From NCBI GenBank assembly GCA_021846145.1, contig JAJZCJ010000152.1, forward strand, positions 1-7,725: a DNA stretch of 7,725 bases. The letters run 5' to 3'. Every line of letters begins with the position of its first letter. Positions within the stretch are counted from its first letter, which is position 1. This document shows positions 1 to 7,046 of the stretch, piece by piece. The notes beneath the pieces were generated by a model. The model was not told where the DNA came from, did not search any database, and saw nothing but the letters and a program-made list of their open reading frames with translations. Both the position numbers and the translations under genes were made by a program. Source of the stretch: Bacillota bacterium (GTDB taxonomy: Bacteria > Bacillota > Bacilli > Alicyclobacillales > SLC66).

Positions 1-1189
1 AATCTTGCCCTGCCTGTTCAATGCGTTTGCGCACTTTTTCTAGTGATTCACCAAACTTTTGAAATTCATGTTTGATACTTCCTAAAAGTTGCCACACTTC
101 TGACGACCGGCGCTCAATGACCAGTGTCCGAAAGCCAATTTGCAAGCTAGTCAAAATGGCACCAAGTGTCGTTGGACCTGTCAAAATTACCCGTTCCTTG
201 TGCTGAAGGCTCTCAAGCAACCCCGGTCTGCGCAACAATTCTGCGTACAGTCCTTCCAAGGGAACGAACATCACAGCAAAGTCAGTGGTGTGGGGAGGGT
301 CAATATATTTTTTGCGAATGCTTGTCGCTTCATCACGAACTCGGCGTTCTAGATTTTTAGTCGCCTCTTCCATCAATCCTGTATCCGCTTTTTCTTCTGC
401 ATCTAACAATCGCTGATAATCTTCAAGCGGAAACTTCGCATCAATTGGCAACCAGACAGGGAAATCTCGCTCTCCTTGGCCAGGCAACTTAATAGCAAAA
501 TCCACACGTTCTGCTGAATTGGGGCGCACGATCACGTTGGCCTGATACTGTTCCTTCGTAAATACCTGATCAAGCAACTGCGCAAGCTGCACTTCACCCC
601 ATATACCACGCACCTTCACGTGACTTAGGATGCGTTTAAGATCCCCGACACCACCTGCCAATGCGTGCATCTCCCCAAGTCCCTGATGCACCTGCTCCAA
701 CCGCTCAGACACGATGCGAAACGAGTCCCCCAACCGTTGTTCTAGTGTTTGATGAAGCTTTTCATCCACCGTGGCGCGCATCTCTTCTAGTCGGGTTTCC
801 ATTGTCTGGCGCATACTTTCCACGGACTGGTTGGTCGCTAACCGCATTTCCTGAAGTGATCTTGTGACCATGCCAAGCGTTTGCTCAGAGCTATCGCGTA
901 GTGCCGCAGACTGCCTAGATGCCACTTGGTTGAGCGAAGACATCCACTTGGCCAATTGATCTTGTGTCTCTCTTCTGCTTAGTGTACTGTTCTCAGTCCA
1001 CTCCTTGCGGTTGCGTTGTGCTTCTTCATGCGTCTCTCGTTTGAGCCCTTCTAATGCCTCAAAGAGTTCCTGAAAACGCCTATTTAAAAGTGGCGTCATC
1101 CCATCCCGATGACGCCAGTACCCTTGCCAGAATAGAATCAATTGCAAAATGATAACAATAATTAATAACACAGGCCAAAAGGAGGCCAA
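1..1189 (-). CDS. rmuC: DNA recombination protein RmuC family, C-terminus cut by window edge
   Basis: Reading the minus strand from a TTG at 1189-1187 gives an open frame of 396 codons that runs off the left edge. Residues about 2-20 form one hydrophobic membrane anchor (WPVLLIIVIILQLILFW). Residues about 30-170 are rich in Glu, Gln, Arg and Lys and look like coiled coil. The conserved RmuC core follows: RGIWGEVQL near 194-202, DFAVMFVPLEGLYAEL at 303-318, and ILTGPTTLGAIL from 335. Family knowledge: RmuC (COG1322) is a predicted nuclease-like protein that in E. coli limits rearrangements at inverted repeats; its biochemistry is not settled. The TTG start is chosen because AGGAGG (1202-1197) lies 7 nt upstream and the membrane anchor begins right after it; a GTG six codons in would cut into the anchor. 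RmuC proteins are usually about 400-500 residues, so little is missing. It is transcribed away from dedA. Confidence 0.95.
   Translation of the reverse strand, partial: MASFWPVLLIIVIILQLILFWQGYWRHRDGMTPLLNRRFQELFEALEGLKRETHEEAQRNRKEWTENSTLSRRETQDQLAKWMSSLNQVASRQSAALRDSSEQTLGMVTRSLQEMRLATNQSVESMRQTMETRLEEMRATVDEKLHQTLEQRLGDSFRIVSERLEQVHQGLGEMHALAGGVGDLKRILSHVKVRGIWGEVQLAQLLDQVFTKEQYQANVIVRPNSAERVDFAIKLPGQGERDFPVWLPIDAKFPLEDYQRLLDAEEKADTGLMEEATKNLERRVRDEATSIRKKYIDPPHTTDFAVMFVPLEGLYAELLRRPGLLESLQHKERVILTGPTTLGAILTSLQIGFRTLVIERRSSEVWQLLGSIKHEFQKFGESLEKVRKRIEQAGQD
1091..1117. repeat. Perfect 10-bp inverted repeat inside the rmuC 5' coding region
   Basis: TGGCGTCATC at 1091-1100 is exactly reverse-complementary to GATGACGCCA at 1108-1117, with a 7-nt loop. 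It lies about 24-33 codons into rmuC, just after the membrane anchor, where the protein reads WRHRDGMTP. In rmuC mRNA it would form a GC-rich hairpin close to the start codon. No T-run follows on either strand, so it is not an intrinsic terminator. It may be chance, an mRNA structure affecting early elongation, or a protein site. Confidence 0.6.
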
Positions 1190-1196
1190 TTCGTTT

Positions 1197-1202
1197 CCTC
1201 CT
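1197..1202 (-). promoter_or_regulatory. Ribosome binding site of rmuC that fixes its TTG start
   Basis: The minus strand reads AGGAGG here, a full match to the anti-Shine-Dalgarno core, 7 nt before TTG at 1189-1187. No ATG or GTG sits at a workable distance, so the site supports the rare TTG start. Confidence 0.8.
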
Positions 1203-1255
1203 ATCAAACCACCAGCTTTTATTCAGCTATTACATTGATCATAGTCTAACATAGA

Positions 1256-1921
1256 ATGAACGCTTTACGAGAATGGATGGTGGCCATGTCCCCTCACGCA
1301 TTATTGGTTCATTATGGATATGCAGGCGTTGCCTTTGCATTAATCCTTGAATTTTTGCTCATTCCATTCCCAGCGGAAACCATTCTTGTTTTCTCTGGTG
1401 TCATGTGGCACCAAGGCGTGTTTCAAATTGTCCCATTGCTAATTGTCACTATTTTGAGTTCATGGCTAGGTTCATTTTTAGCCTATGTCATCGGGAGCTA
1501 CGTAGGAAGACCGATCCTGTTAAAATTTGGACGTTACGTGGGACTGAACGAAGCCAAACTTCATTCAGCAGAAGTAATCTTTAGACGCTATTCACTCCCC
1601 ATTGTCGGACTAGGTCGGTTTATTGCTGGAATTCGCGTATTGATCGCTTATGTTGCGGGCATGAATAAAATGAGGCTAGGGCTATATGCGATCATCACAT
1701 TAGTATCTGCTGCGCTGTGGAGTGTCGTGTTTATTTTTCTTGGCAGTACAGTGAGTTCCAAGTGGCACCTGATCGTCACTTGGTCTGTGAGCCACCCAAT
1801 TCTAGCCAGCCTATTTGGGTTACTTGTCATTGCCCTGGCATACGCCATCTGGCGTTTCAAACATAAATTGGTAAAAATTGATCCGATGCAACCGCTTTCC
1901 TCTAAAACCGACACCCCATAA
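1256..1921 (+). CDS. DedA-family integral membrane protein (VTT domain)
   Basis: The 221-residue hydrophobic protein has the DedA/VTT fold signature: the LEFLLIPFPAE segment with acidic residues E32 and E41, then GRFIAGIRVLIAYVAG at 120-135 with arginines R121 and R127 six apart, matching the acidic pair and arginine pair found essential in E. coli YqjA. Several hydrophobic helices follow, with a last one near 180-198 and a polar tail. Family knowledge: DedA proteins are membrane transporters, and some members flip undecaprenyl phosphate back across the membrane; substrate here is inferred. One departure is A124 where most relatives have the proline of the R-F-I-P-G-x-R motif. The start is uncertain: neither ATG 1256 nor in-frame ATG 1277 and ATG 1286 has a convincing Shine-Dalgarno site. 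It is divergent from rmuC across 66 bp and is first in a same-strand run, 83 bp before the ABC permease. Confidence 0.88.
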   Translation: MNALREWMVAMSPHALLVHYGYAGVAFALILEFLLIPFPAETILVFSGVMWHQGVFQIVPLLIVTILSSWLGSFLAYVIGSYVGRPILLKFGRYVGLNEAKLHSAEVIFRRYSLPIVGLGRFIAGIRVLIAYVAGMNKMRLGLYAIITLVSAALWSVVFIFLGSTVSSKWHLIVTWSVSHPILASLFGLLVIALAYAIWRFKHKLVKIDPMQPLSSKTDTP

Positions 1922-1959
1922 ATAGACTGTTTGTTCTTACTCGTGCGCCAGTGAACGAT

Positions 1960-1975
1960 CTTATTGTACAATAAG
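1960..1975. promoter_or_regulatory. Perfect 16-bp palindrome, candidate operator before the ABC transporter genes
   Basis: CTTATTGTACAATAAG is identical to its own reverse complement and sits in the 83-bp gap between dedA and the permease gene, 29 bp before the permease ATG. There is no loop and no T-run, so it suits a dimeric DNA-binding protein rather than a terminator. The TACAAT inside (1967-1972) resembles a -10 box, but no good -35 lies at 16-18 bp upstream; if it is a promoter, it may need an activator, or a repressor bound to the palindrome would cover it. No regulator gene is in the window. Confidence 0.55.
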
Positions 1976-2004
1976 GCCATTGATTACTGGAGTGTGAGGA
2001 CATA

Positions 2005-3735
2005 ATGAACCGTTGGCTGATGCAAATACGCTTAAAACACAAAATTGGCTGGCCAGATTTCGTTGTCGTCATACTAATTGCGGGTACACTTTATGCAATT
2101 TTAGACCTTGGCAAAGGCATGATTGTCCCTTTTTCGATCAAATCAGCCAGTGCTATCTCCCTAGACCCTAAGTACTTACCCTATTATGCAGGACGATCAT
2201 TATTGCGAATGTTTATCGCTTATCTGTTATCGCTTGCTTTTACTTTGGCTTATGGCAGATATGCTGCTTACCATAAAACTGCAGAAAAATTCATGATACC
2301 TGCTTTAGATATCCTACAATCTGTACCAGTACTTGGCTTTCTGTCAATTACCGTCACTGGATTTCTTGCCCTCTTTCCCAAAACATTGTTGGGGGCAGAG
2401 TTTGCTTCCATATTTGCTATTTTCACCAGTCAAGTCTGGAACATGACTTTTAGTTTTTATCATTCGCTAACGATCATCCCAGAAGACCTAAAAGAAGCTT
2501 CGAAAATTTATCGTCTACGTGCATGGGCGCAATTTATTAAACTCGAAGTTCCCTTTAGTATGATCGGTCTGGTATGGAACAGCATGATGTCATTTGGAGG
2601 GGCTTGGTTTTTTTTAGCTGCTTCAGAATCGATTACCGTTTTGCATAACCACATTCAATTGCCAGGCATCGGATCTTATATGGCAGAAGCCATTGCTGCT
2701 GGAAATATACCCGATCAAGTCTACGGAATTTTAACGATGGTGATCGTTATTATCGCGGTGGATCAATTGGTATGGAGACCGCTCGTCGCTTGGTCGCAAA
2801 AATTTATACTTGATCAAAATTCCGCGAATGAGGCACCCACCTCATGGTTTTTACAACTACTACGACGATCAGAATGGGTGCAAAATTCATTTGCGACGTT
2901 GGGCACGACGATGAGCACACTTTTTCCCATGCGCATCAAACCAACAACACCAATGATTACACAAGTTCCATCTTCGAAAAAAAGACCATATATGCGCTGG
3001 TTGCTCATCCTCGCTTGGACTATCATTTTATTGTTCGCTCTTCGCTACGTGCTTGTGGGTATTGCCGACATATCCAAATTAGGCTTAAGTCAAATCATAT
3101 TCGCCATAAAAATGGGCTTCTACACTTTTTTACGTGTGACCATCGCCACTATCTTAGGTGCACTGTGGACGGTGCCAGTCGGAGTAGCGATTGGCTTAAA
3201 CGGCAATCTATCAAGAGTGGCGCAACCCTTAGTACAGGTGTTCTCATCGTTCCCTTTCAATTTATTCTTTGGTTTAATCGCGATGCTGTATATGGCCTTT
3301 CACATCAACTTCGAATGGGGATCTATTCCACTAATGATGTTGGGCACGCAATGGTACATTCTTTTTAACGTCATTGCGGGAACCATGGCCATCCCAACCG
3401 TATTGAAAGAGGCTTCCTTGATTCTGCGTTTACACCCCATCCGAAAATGGAAAACATTAATTTTACCGGCTATTTTTCCCAATCTAGTCACTGGCCTGAT
3501 CACCGCCAGCGGTGGCGCTTGGAATGCCAGCATTGTCGCAGAAATTGTGAACTGGAAAAATCACACACTCATCGCCTCTGGGTTAGGCTCCTATATTGCA
3601 AATGCCACGATGAACGGCAACTGGGCTGAAATTTCATTAGGCATCGCCGTAATGTCGATTTTTGTTGTTTTGATCAATCGCGTGCTCTGGCGTCCCATGT
3701 ATCGCTTGGCAGAAAATAAATACCACTTAGAGTAG
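2005..3735 (+). CDS. Fused two-domain ABC transporter permease, NitT/TauT-like
   Basis: The 576-residue protein is two BPD_transp_1-type permease domains in tandem, joined by a polar linker near 268-328. The duplication is visible: E-A-S at 164-166 and 469-471 in the cytoplasmic EAA loops; GGAW at 198 and 503; GIGSY/GLGSY at 221 and 526; and (L/V)LWRP-like ends near 256 and 560. Each half has about five or six hydrophobic helices. Both EAA loops carry arginine (R170, R475) where classic importers have the conserved glycine. It should form the whole membrane pore and dock the ATPase encoded 12 bp downstream. Family knowledge places it near nitrate/sulfonate/bicarbonate permeases, but such names are often transferred without proof, and no periplasmic or lipoprotein binding protein is nearby. 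Start ATG 2005 follows GTGAGGA with good spacing. Confidence 0.9.
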   Translation: MNRWLMQIRLKHKIGWPDFVVVILIAGTLYAILDLGKGMIVPFSIKSASAISLDPKYLPYYAGRSLLRMFIAYLLSLAFTLAYGRYAAYHKTAEKFMIPALDILQSVPVLGFLSITVTGFLALFPKTLLGAEFASIFAIFTSQVWNMTFSFYHSLTIIPEDLKEASKIYRLRAWAQFIKLEVPFSMIGLVWNSMMSFGGAWFFLAASESITVLHNHIQLPGIGSYMAEAIAAGNIPDQVYGILTMVIVIIAVDQLVWRPLVAWSQKFILDQNSANEAPTSWFLQLLRRSEWVQNSFATLGTTMSTLFPMRIKPTTPMITQVPSSKKRPYMRWLLILAWTIILLFALRYVLVGIADISKLGLSQIIFAIKMGFYTFLRVTIATILGALWTVPVGVAIGLNGNLSRVAQPLVQVFSSFPFNLFFGLIAMLYMAFHINFEWGSIPLMMLGTQWYILFNVIAGTMAIPTVLKEASLILRLHPIRKWKTLILPAIFPNLVTGLITASGGAWNASIVAEIVNWKNHTLIASGLGSYIANATMNGNWAEISLGIAVMSIFVVLINRVLWRPMYRLAENKYHLE

Positions 3736-3747
3736 GGATGGTTGCTC

Positions 3748-5058
3748 ATGGCAGTTAATTTGATTGAAGTTCGCAATATTAGCAAAGACTTTGAAGGGGC
3801 AAACGGACATTTCATTCGAGTGCTGAGTGAAATTCAGATCACCATTCAAGAAGGGGAAATTGTCGCCCTACTAGGCCCATCCGGATCTGGTAAATCAACC
3901 TTACTGCGAATCATTGCTGGTCTTGTCCGCCCGACTTCTGGTGAAGTCTACTATCGCAACCGTCTCTTTTCGGGGGCAAACCCCGGAGTCAGTATGGTAT
4001 TTCAGTCATTTGCCCTTTTCCCATGGCTGACTGTGCTGGAAAATGTGGAATTAGGATTGCGCTATGCACCACTCTCACGAATTGAAAAACGTGACAAGGC
4101 GATTGCCGTCATTGACATGATCGGCCTGGATGGATTTGAAAGTGCGTACCCTAAAGAATTATCTGGTGGCATGAGGCAACGTGTAGGACTTGGCAGGGCG
4201 CTTGTGATGGAACCGGACATCTTGCTCATGGACGAACCATTTTCTGCGTTAGACGTCCTTACAGCAGAAAATCTTAAACGCGACCTACTAGAACTTTGGC
4301 AGATGGGCAAAATCCCTACTAAGGCGATTGTGCTTGTCACGCACGGCATTGAAGAAGCGGTTTACATGGCTGATCGCGCCATTGTCTTATCGCGTGACCC
4401 CGCCCGCGTGATTCTCGATCTTCCTATACCTCTCCCACACTGGCGAGAACGGAAATCAGAGCCATTTACTCGTTTGGTCGACGAACTATATTCGATTATG
4501 ACGCAACAAAAAGAAGTTCGCGCAATTCAACAGGAAGCGGCACAAATGGCTCGTAAAATCACAACCATTCCCAACGTGACTGCTGGAGCGGTGACTGGTT
4601 TTATTGAGCTAATTGACGACCTTGGCGGAAAAGTTGATTTGTATAAAATTGGTGAATCATTGTCCCTAGACCTGGAAGATTTACTCCCAATTGTTGAAAC
4701 CGCGAGAATTTTTGGCTTTGGAGAAGTGTTGAGCGGCGATTTTGAACTCACCAACATCGGTAAAAAATTAGCAGATGCCACTGTGCTTGAGCGCAAGACG
4801 CTTGTACGAGAACAAGCGCTCAAGCATGTCACTTTAATGGAACGCATACTGTGGGTGCTTGAATCTAAGCGTAACGGCCAGATGCCACGTGAATTTTTCC
4901 TTGAAATTCTGCAGAACAGCTTAGGTAAAACGGAGGCAGAGCAACAGCTTGATACGCTTATTAGTTGGGGTCGTTATGCAGAACTGTTTGCCTATGATGA
5001 AGACTCAAAATTGATTTATTTTGAAGAAAATGAACTCCGAGAGGAAGTAACGGAATAA
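3748..5058 (+). CDS. ABC transporter ATPase with C-terminal AAA-associated domain
   Basis: Counting from ATG 3748 (436 residues), the ATPase has Walker A GPSGSGKST at 43-51, Q-loop glutamine Q86, signature LSGGM at 138-142, Walker B LLMDEP with D162 and E163, and switch histidine H199. All catalytic residues are intact. The first 250 residues match the NitT/TauT (SsuB/TauB-like) ATPase class. Residues about 278-425 form an extra domain that matches the AAA-associated C-terminal type (PF09821-like), with helices and a FELTNIGKKLAD stretch suggesting a winged-helix-like fold. Its function is unknown; a regulatory or sensing role is an inference. TTG 3742 is an alternative start, but TAGGGA (3733-3738) is too close to it and better spaced for ATG 3748. 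The gene is 12 bp after the permease stop, so the two are surely co-expressed and form one complex. Confidence 0.92.
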   Translation: MAVNLIEVRNISKDFEGANGHFIRVLSEIQITIQEGEIVALLGPSGSGKSTLLRIIAGLVRPTSGEVYYRNRLFSGANPGVSMVFQSFALFPWLTVLENVELGLRYAPLSRIEKRDKAIAVIDMIGLDGFESAYPKELSGGMRQRVGLGRALVMEPDILLMDEPFSALDVLTAENLKRDLLELWQMGKIPTKAIVLVTHGIEEAVYMADRAIVLSRDPARVILDLPIPLPHWRERKSEPFTRLVDELYSIMTQQKEVRAIQQEAAQMARKITTIPNVTAGAVTGFIELIDDLGGKVDLYKIGESLSLDLEDLLPIVETARIFGFGEVLSGDFELTNIGKKLADATVLERKTLVREQALKHVTLMERILWVLESKRNGQMPREFFLEILQNSLGKTEAEQQLDTLISWGRYAELFAYDEDSKLIYFEENELREEVTE

Positions 5059-5093
5059 CTGCTACCACCAACAAAGCAAAACAGCAAAGAAAA

Positions 5094-5109
5094 TGATACC
5101 ATATTATCA
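5094..5109. promoter_or_regulatory. Short inverted repeat touching the rocD ribosome site
   Basis: TGATA (5094-5098) and TATCA (5105-5109) are reverse-complementary with a 6-nt spacer. The right arm ends on the first base of the rocD Shine-Dalgarno site. Arms of this length can occur by chance in AT-rich spacer. The pattern loosely recalls an ARG box, which would suit an arginine-catabolic gene, but the spacing differs, so it is a weak candidate. Confidence 0.25.
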
Positions 5110-5114
5110 GGAGG
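5109..5114 (+). promoter_or_regulatory. Ribosome binding site of rocD that fixes its GTG start
   Basis: AGGAGG lies 7 nt before GTG 5122. The nearest in-frame ATG (5137) would be 22 nt away, too far, so GTG is preferred. Confidence 0.8.
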
Positions 5115-5121
5115 GATCACT

Positions 5122-6324
5122 GTGAACTCACAACAAATGATCACACTTACTGAACAATTTGGCGCACATAACTATCATCCATTACCTGTCGTCATTCATC
5201 GTGCAGACGGCGTTTACGTCTACGATGCTGACGGGAAAAAGTACATGGACATGCTAAGTGCTTATTCAGCAGTGAACCAAGGTCATCGTCATCCTAAAAT
5301 CATACAGGCACTGAAAGATCAGGCTGATCTCGTGACCTTAACTTCGCGCGCGTTCCACAACGACAAATTAGGATTATTCTATGAAAAATTAACTAAAGTG
5401 ACTGGAAAAGACATGATATTGCCTATGAATACTGGTGCTGAAGCAGTGGAGACAGCGATTAAAACCGTCCGTCGGTGGGCTTATGACATCAAAAATGTAC
5501 CAGATAATCTAGCGGAGATTATCGTGTGCACAGGAAATTTTCACGGTCGCACCCTGGGTGCAGTCTCGATGTCGTCTAATCCTGAATACAAACGCGGATT
5601 TGGTCCATTAGTGCCTGGCTTCAAAGTGATTCCATACGGCGATTTTGAAGCGTTACAAGCTGCCATTACACCGAATACTGCAGCACTTATTATCGAACCG
5701 ATTCAAGGCGAAGCAGGCATCATCATTCCAGCTGTAGGATTCCTGCGCAACGCCTATGAGGTATGTAAGAACAACAATGTCCTTTTTGTGGCTGATGAAA
5801 TCCAAACCGGCTTTGGCCGCACTGGAAAAATGTTTGCTTGCGACTGGGAGGAAGTCATCCCAGATGTTTATATCCTCGGTAAAGCGCTGGGTGGTGGTGT
5901 ACTCCCCATTTCTGCAGTAGCTGCAAATCATGATATTTTGGGCGTTTTTGAGCCTGGATCACACGGTTCCACCTTTGGCGGCAACCCGTTGGCTGCTGCT
6001 GTGGCGATTGCATCACTTGATGTCACTATCGACGAAAGGCTCCCTGAACGTTCACAGGAACTAGGTGCCTATTTTGTAGCGGAGTTGAAGAAGCTCTCCA
6101 ATCCTCACATTGTAGAAGTGAGAGGCAAGGGATTATTTGTTGGCTTGGAATTAGATATTGCAGCTCGTCCTTATTGTGAAGAACTGATGAACGAGGGGTT
6201 GCTATGCAAAGAAACGCATGAAAATGTCATTCGTTTTGCGCCACCTCTTGTCGTTACCAAAGAACAATTGGATGATGCCATGGGTACCATCCGAAAAGTA
6301 ATGACTGTTCCTATTCACGCATAA
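5122..6324 (+). CDS. rocD: Ornithine aminotransferase (ornithine--oxo-acid transaminase)
   Basis: This 400-residue class-III PLP aminotransferase converts ornithine plus 2-oxoglutarate to glutamate-5-semialdehyde plus glutamate, linking arginine, proline and glutamate metabolism in the cytosol. Visible family marks: [10 protein letters not shown] at 103-112 (PLP phosphate binding), NFHGRTLG at 139-146, [10 protein letters not shown] at 190-199, [13 protein letters not shown] with D225 for the PLP ring nitrogen, and ILGKALGGG with K254 as the PLP Schiff-base lysine. The N-terminal [18 protein letters not shown] is typical of RocD rather than ArgD or GabT. The length is normal and nothing is missing. 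It sits 63 bp after the ABC ATPase with no terminator between and 23 bp before the glycosyltransferase, so read-through transcription is likely. No SigL-type -24/-12 promoter is seen upstream, and no rocA, rocF or rocR is in the window, unlike the Bacillus roc operons. Confidence 0.95.
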   Translation: MNSQQMITLTEQFGAHNYHPLPVVIHRADGVYVYDADGKKYMDMLSAYSAVNQGHRHPKIIQALKDQADLVTLTSRAFHNDKLGLFYEKLTKVTGKDMILPMNTGAEAVETAIKTVRRWAYDIKNVPDNLAEIIVCTGNFHGRTLGAVSMSSNPEYKRGFGPLVPGFKVIPYGDFEALQAAITPNTAALIIEPIQGEAGIIIPAVGFLRNAYEVCKNNNVLFVADEIQTGFGRTGKMFACDWEEVIPDVYILGKALGGGVLPISAVAANHDILGVFEPGSHGSTFGGNPLAAAVAIASLDVTIDERLPERSQELGAYFVAELKKLSNPHIVEVRGKGLFVGLELDIAARPYCEELMNEGLLCKETHENVIRFAPPLVVTKEQLDDAMGTIRKVMTVPIHA

Positions 6325-6347
6325 ATCTTGATAGCAGGGTTAATTCT

Positions 6348-7046
6348 ATGAGACGTTTTCTGACGACGATAATCAGCCTTCTTCTGCTAGTAAGCGTTGC
6401 TAGCTTCCTGTACATCAGTTCTATCTGGCAACCTTCGATGACTAAGCAACTAGTAGTCAAGGTACATCAAATCAGCAACAGTCATGGTGGGTATGTACCG
6501 CTTTCTAAAATGCCTACTTTCTTAAAACAAGCGGTCATTGCCACTGAGGATCAAAATTTTTACCACAACATGGGTTTTGACTTGGAAGGCATCGTTCGAG
6601 CAATGATTGCCGATATTCAAGCTGGAAGCCTGGTACAAGGAGCCAGTACCATTACCGAACAACTAGTGAAAGATATTTTTTTGACAGACCAAAAAACCAT
6701 TAGTAGAAAACTCAAGCAAATTGCCATTGCTATCATGGTCACAAGAAACCTCTCTAAAAACGAGATACTTTCTTTGTACCTCAATGAAGTATATCTTGGC
6801 CATGGTGCTTATGGTATGGGAGAAGCAGCCCAAGTCTACTTTCACCGCCCAATATGGAAATTAACTCCATCACAATGTGCCCTGCTCGCAGGGTTGCCAC
6901 AGGCACCTAGTGAATATGATCCATTTGCACACTTGTTGCTCGCAAAGAGACGTCAGAAAGAAGTGTTACAGCGCATGGTTAGCGTTGGCGATATTTCCAG
7001 TTATCATGCAAATGCCATTGCTTCAATGCCGTTAGGACTGAAATGA
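6348..7046 (+). CDS. mtgA: Monofunctional peptidoglycan glycosyltransferase (GT51)
   Basis: The 232-residue protein has an N-terminal signal anchor (about 4-26) and one GT51 glycosyltransferase domain outside the membrane; it would polymerise lipid II into glycan strands. It lacks a transpeptidase domain, and its length is normal for the monofunctional class, so it is not a truncated class A PBP. Motifs: ATEDQNF with catalytic E67, GASTITEQ at 98-105, RKLKQ at 120-124, and KNEILSLYLN with the second catalytic E139. Two positions deviate: N74 where motif 1 usually has histidine, and E104 where motif 2 is normally Gln-Gln. Start ATG 6348 follows AGGG (6336-6339) by 8 nt. It lies 23 bp after rocD, so it is probably co-transcribed, and its stop codon is inside a long hairpin. 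The symbol mtgA is by function; Gram-positive names such as sgtB may be used. Confidence 0.9.
   Translation: MRRFLTTIISLLLLVSVASFLYISSIWQPSMTKQLVVKVHQISNSHGGYVPLSKMPTFLKQAVIATEDQNFYHNMGFDLEGIVRAMIADIQAGSLVQGASTITEQLVKDIFLTDQKTISRKLKQIAIAIMVTRNLSKNEILSLYLNEVYLGHGAYGMGEAAQVYFHRPIWKLTPSQCALLAGLPQAPSEYDPFAHLLLAKRRQKEVLQRMVSVGDISSYHANAIASMPLGLK

Noticed and set aside
140..360. Plus-strand frames of 64-70 codons near the left edge
   Set aside because: They are antisense to conserved RmuC core motifs and carry no ribosome site.
1648..1980. Minus-strand 110-codon frame across the end of dedA
   Set aside because: Mostly antisense to the DedA coding region, with no ribosome site; the frame's start merely falls in the short gap.
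2844..3368. Open frame of 174 codons on the plus strand
   Set aside because: It lies wholly inside the permease gene in another frame, has no ribosome site and reads as low-quality protein; it is a shadow of a clear family member.
3742..3747. TTG start for the ABC ATPase
   Set aside because: Only 3-4 nt from the ribosome site; ATG 3748 has better spacing and only two residues differ.
3971..3985. GC-rich 5-bp hairpin CGGGG/CCCCG in the ATPase gene
   Set aside because: Too short, inside conserved coding sequence, no T-run; expected by chance.
5059..5121. SigL -24/-12 promoter for rocD
   Set aside because: No TGGCA-N-TTGC-like pair is present in the gap or close to it.
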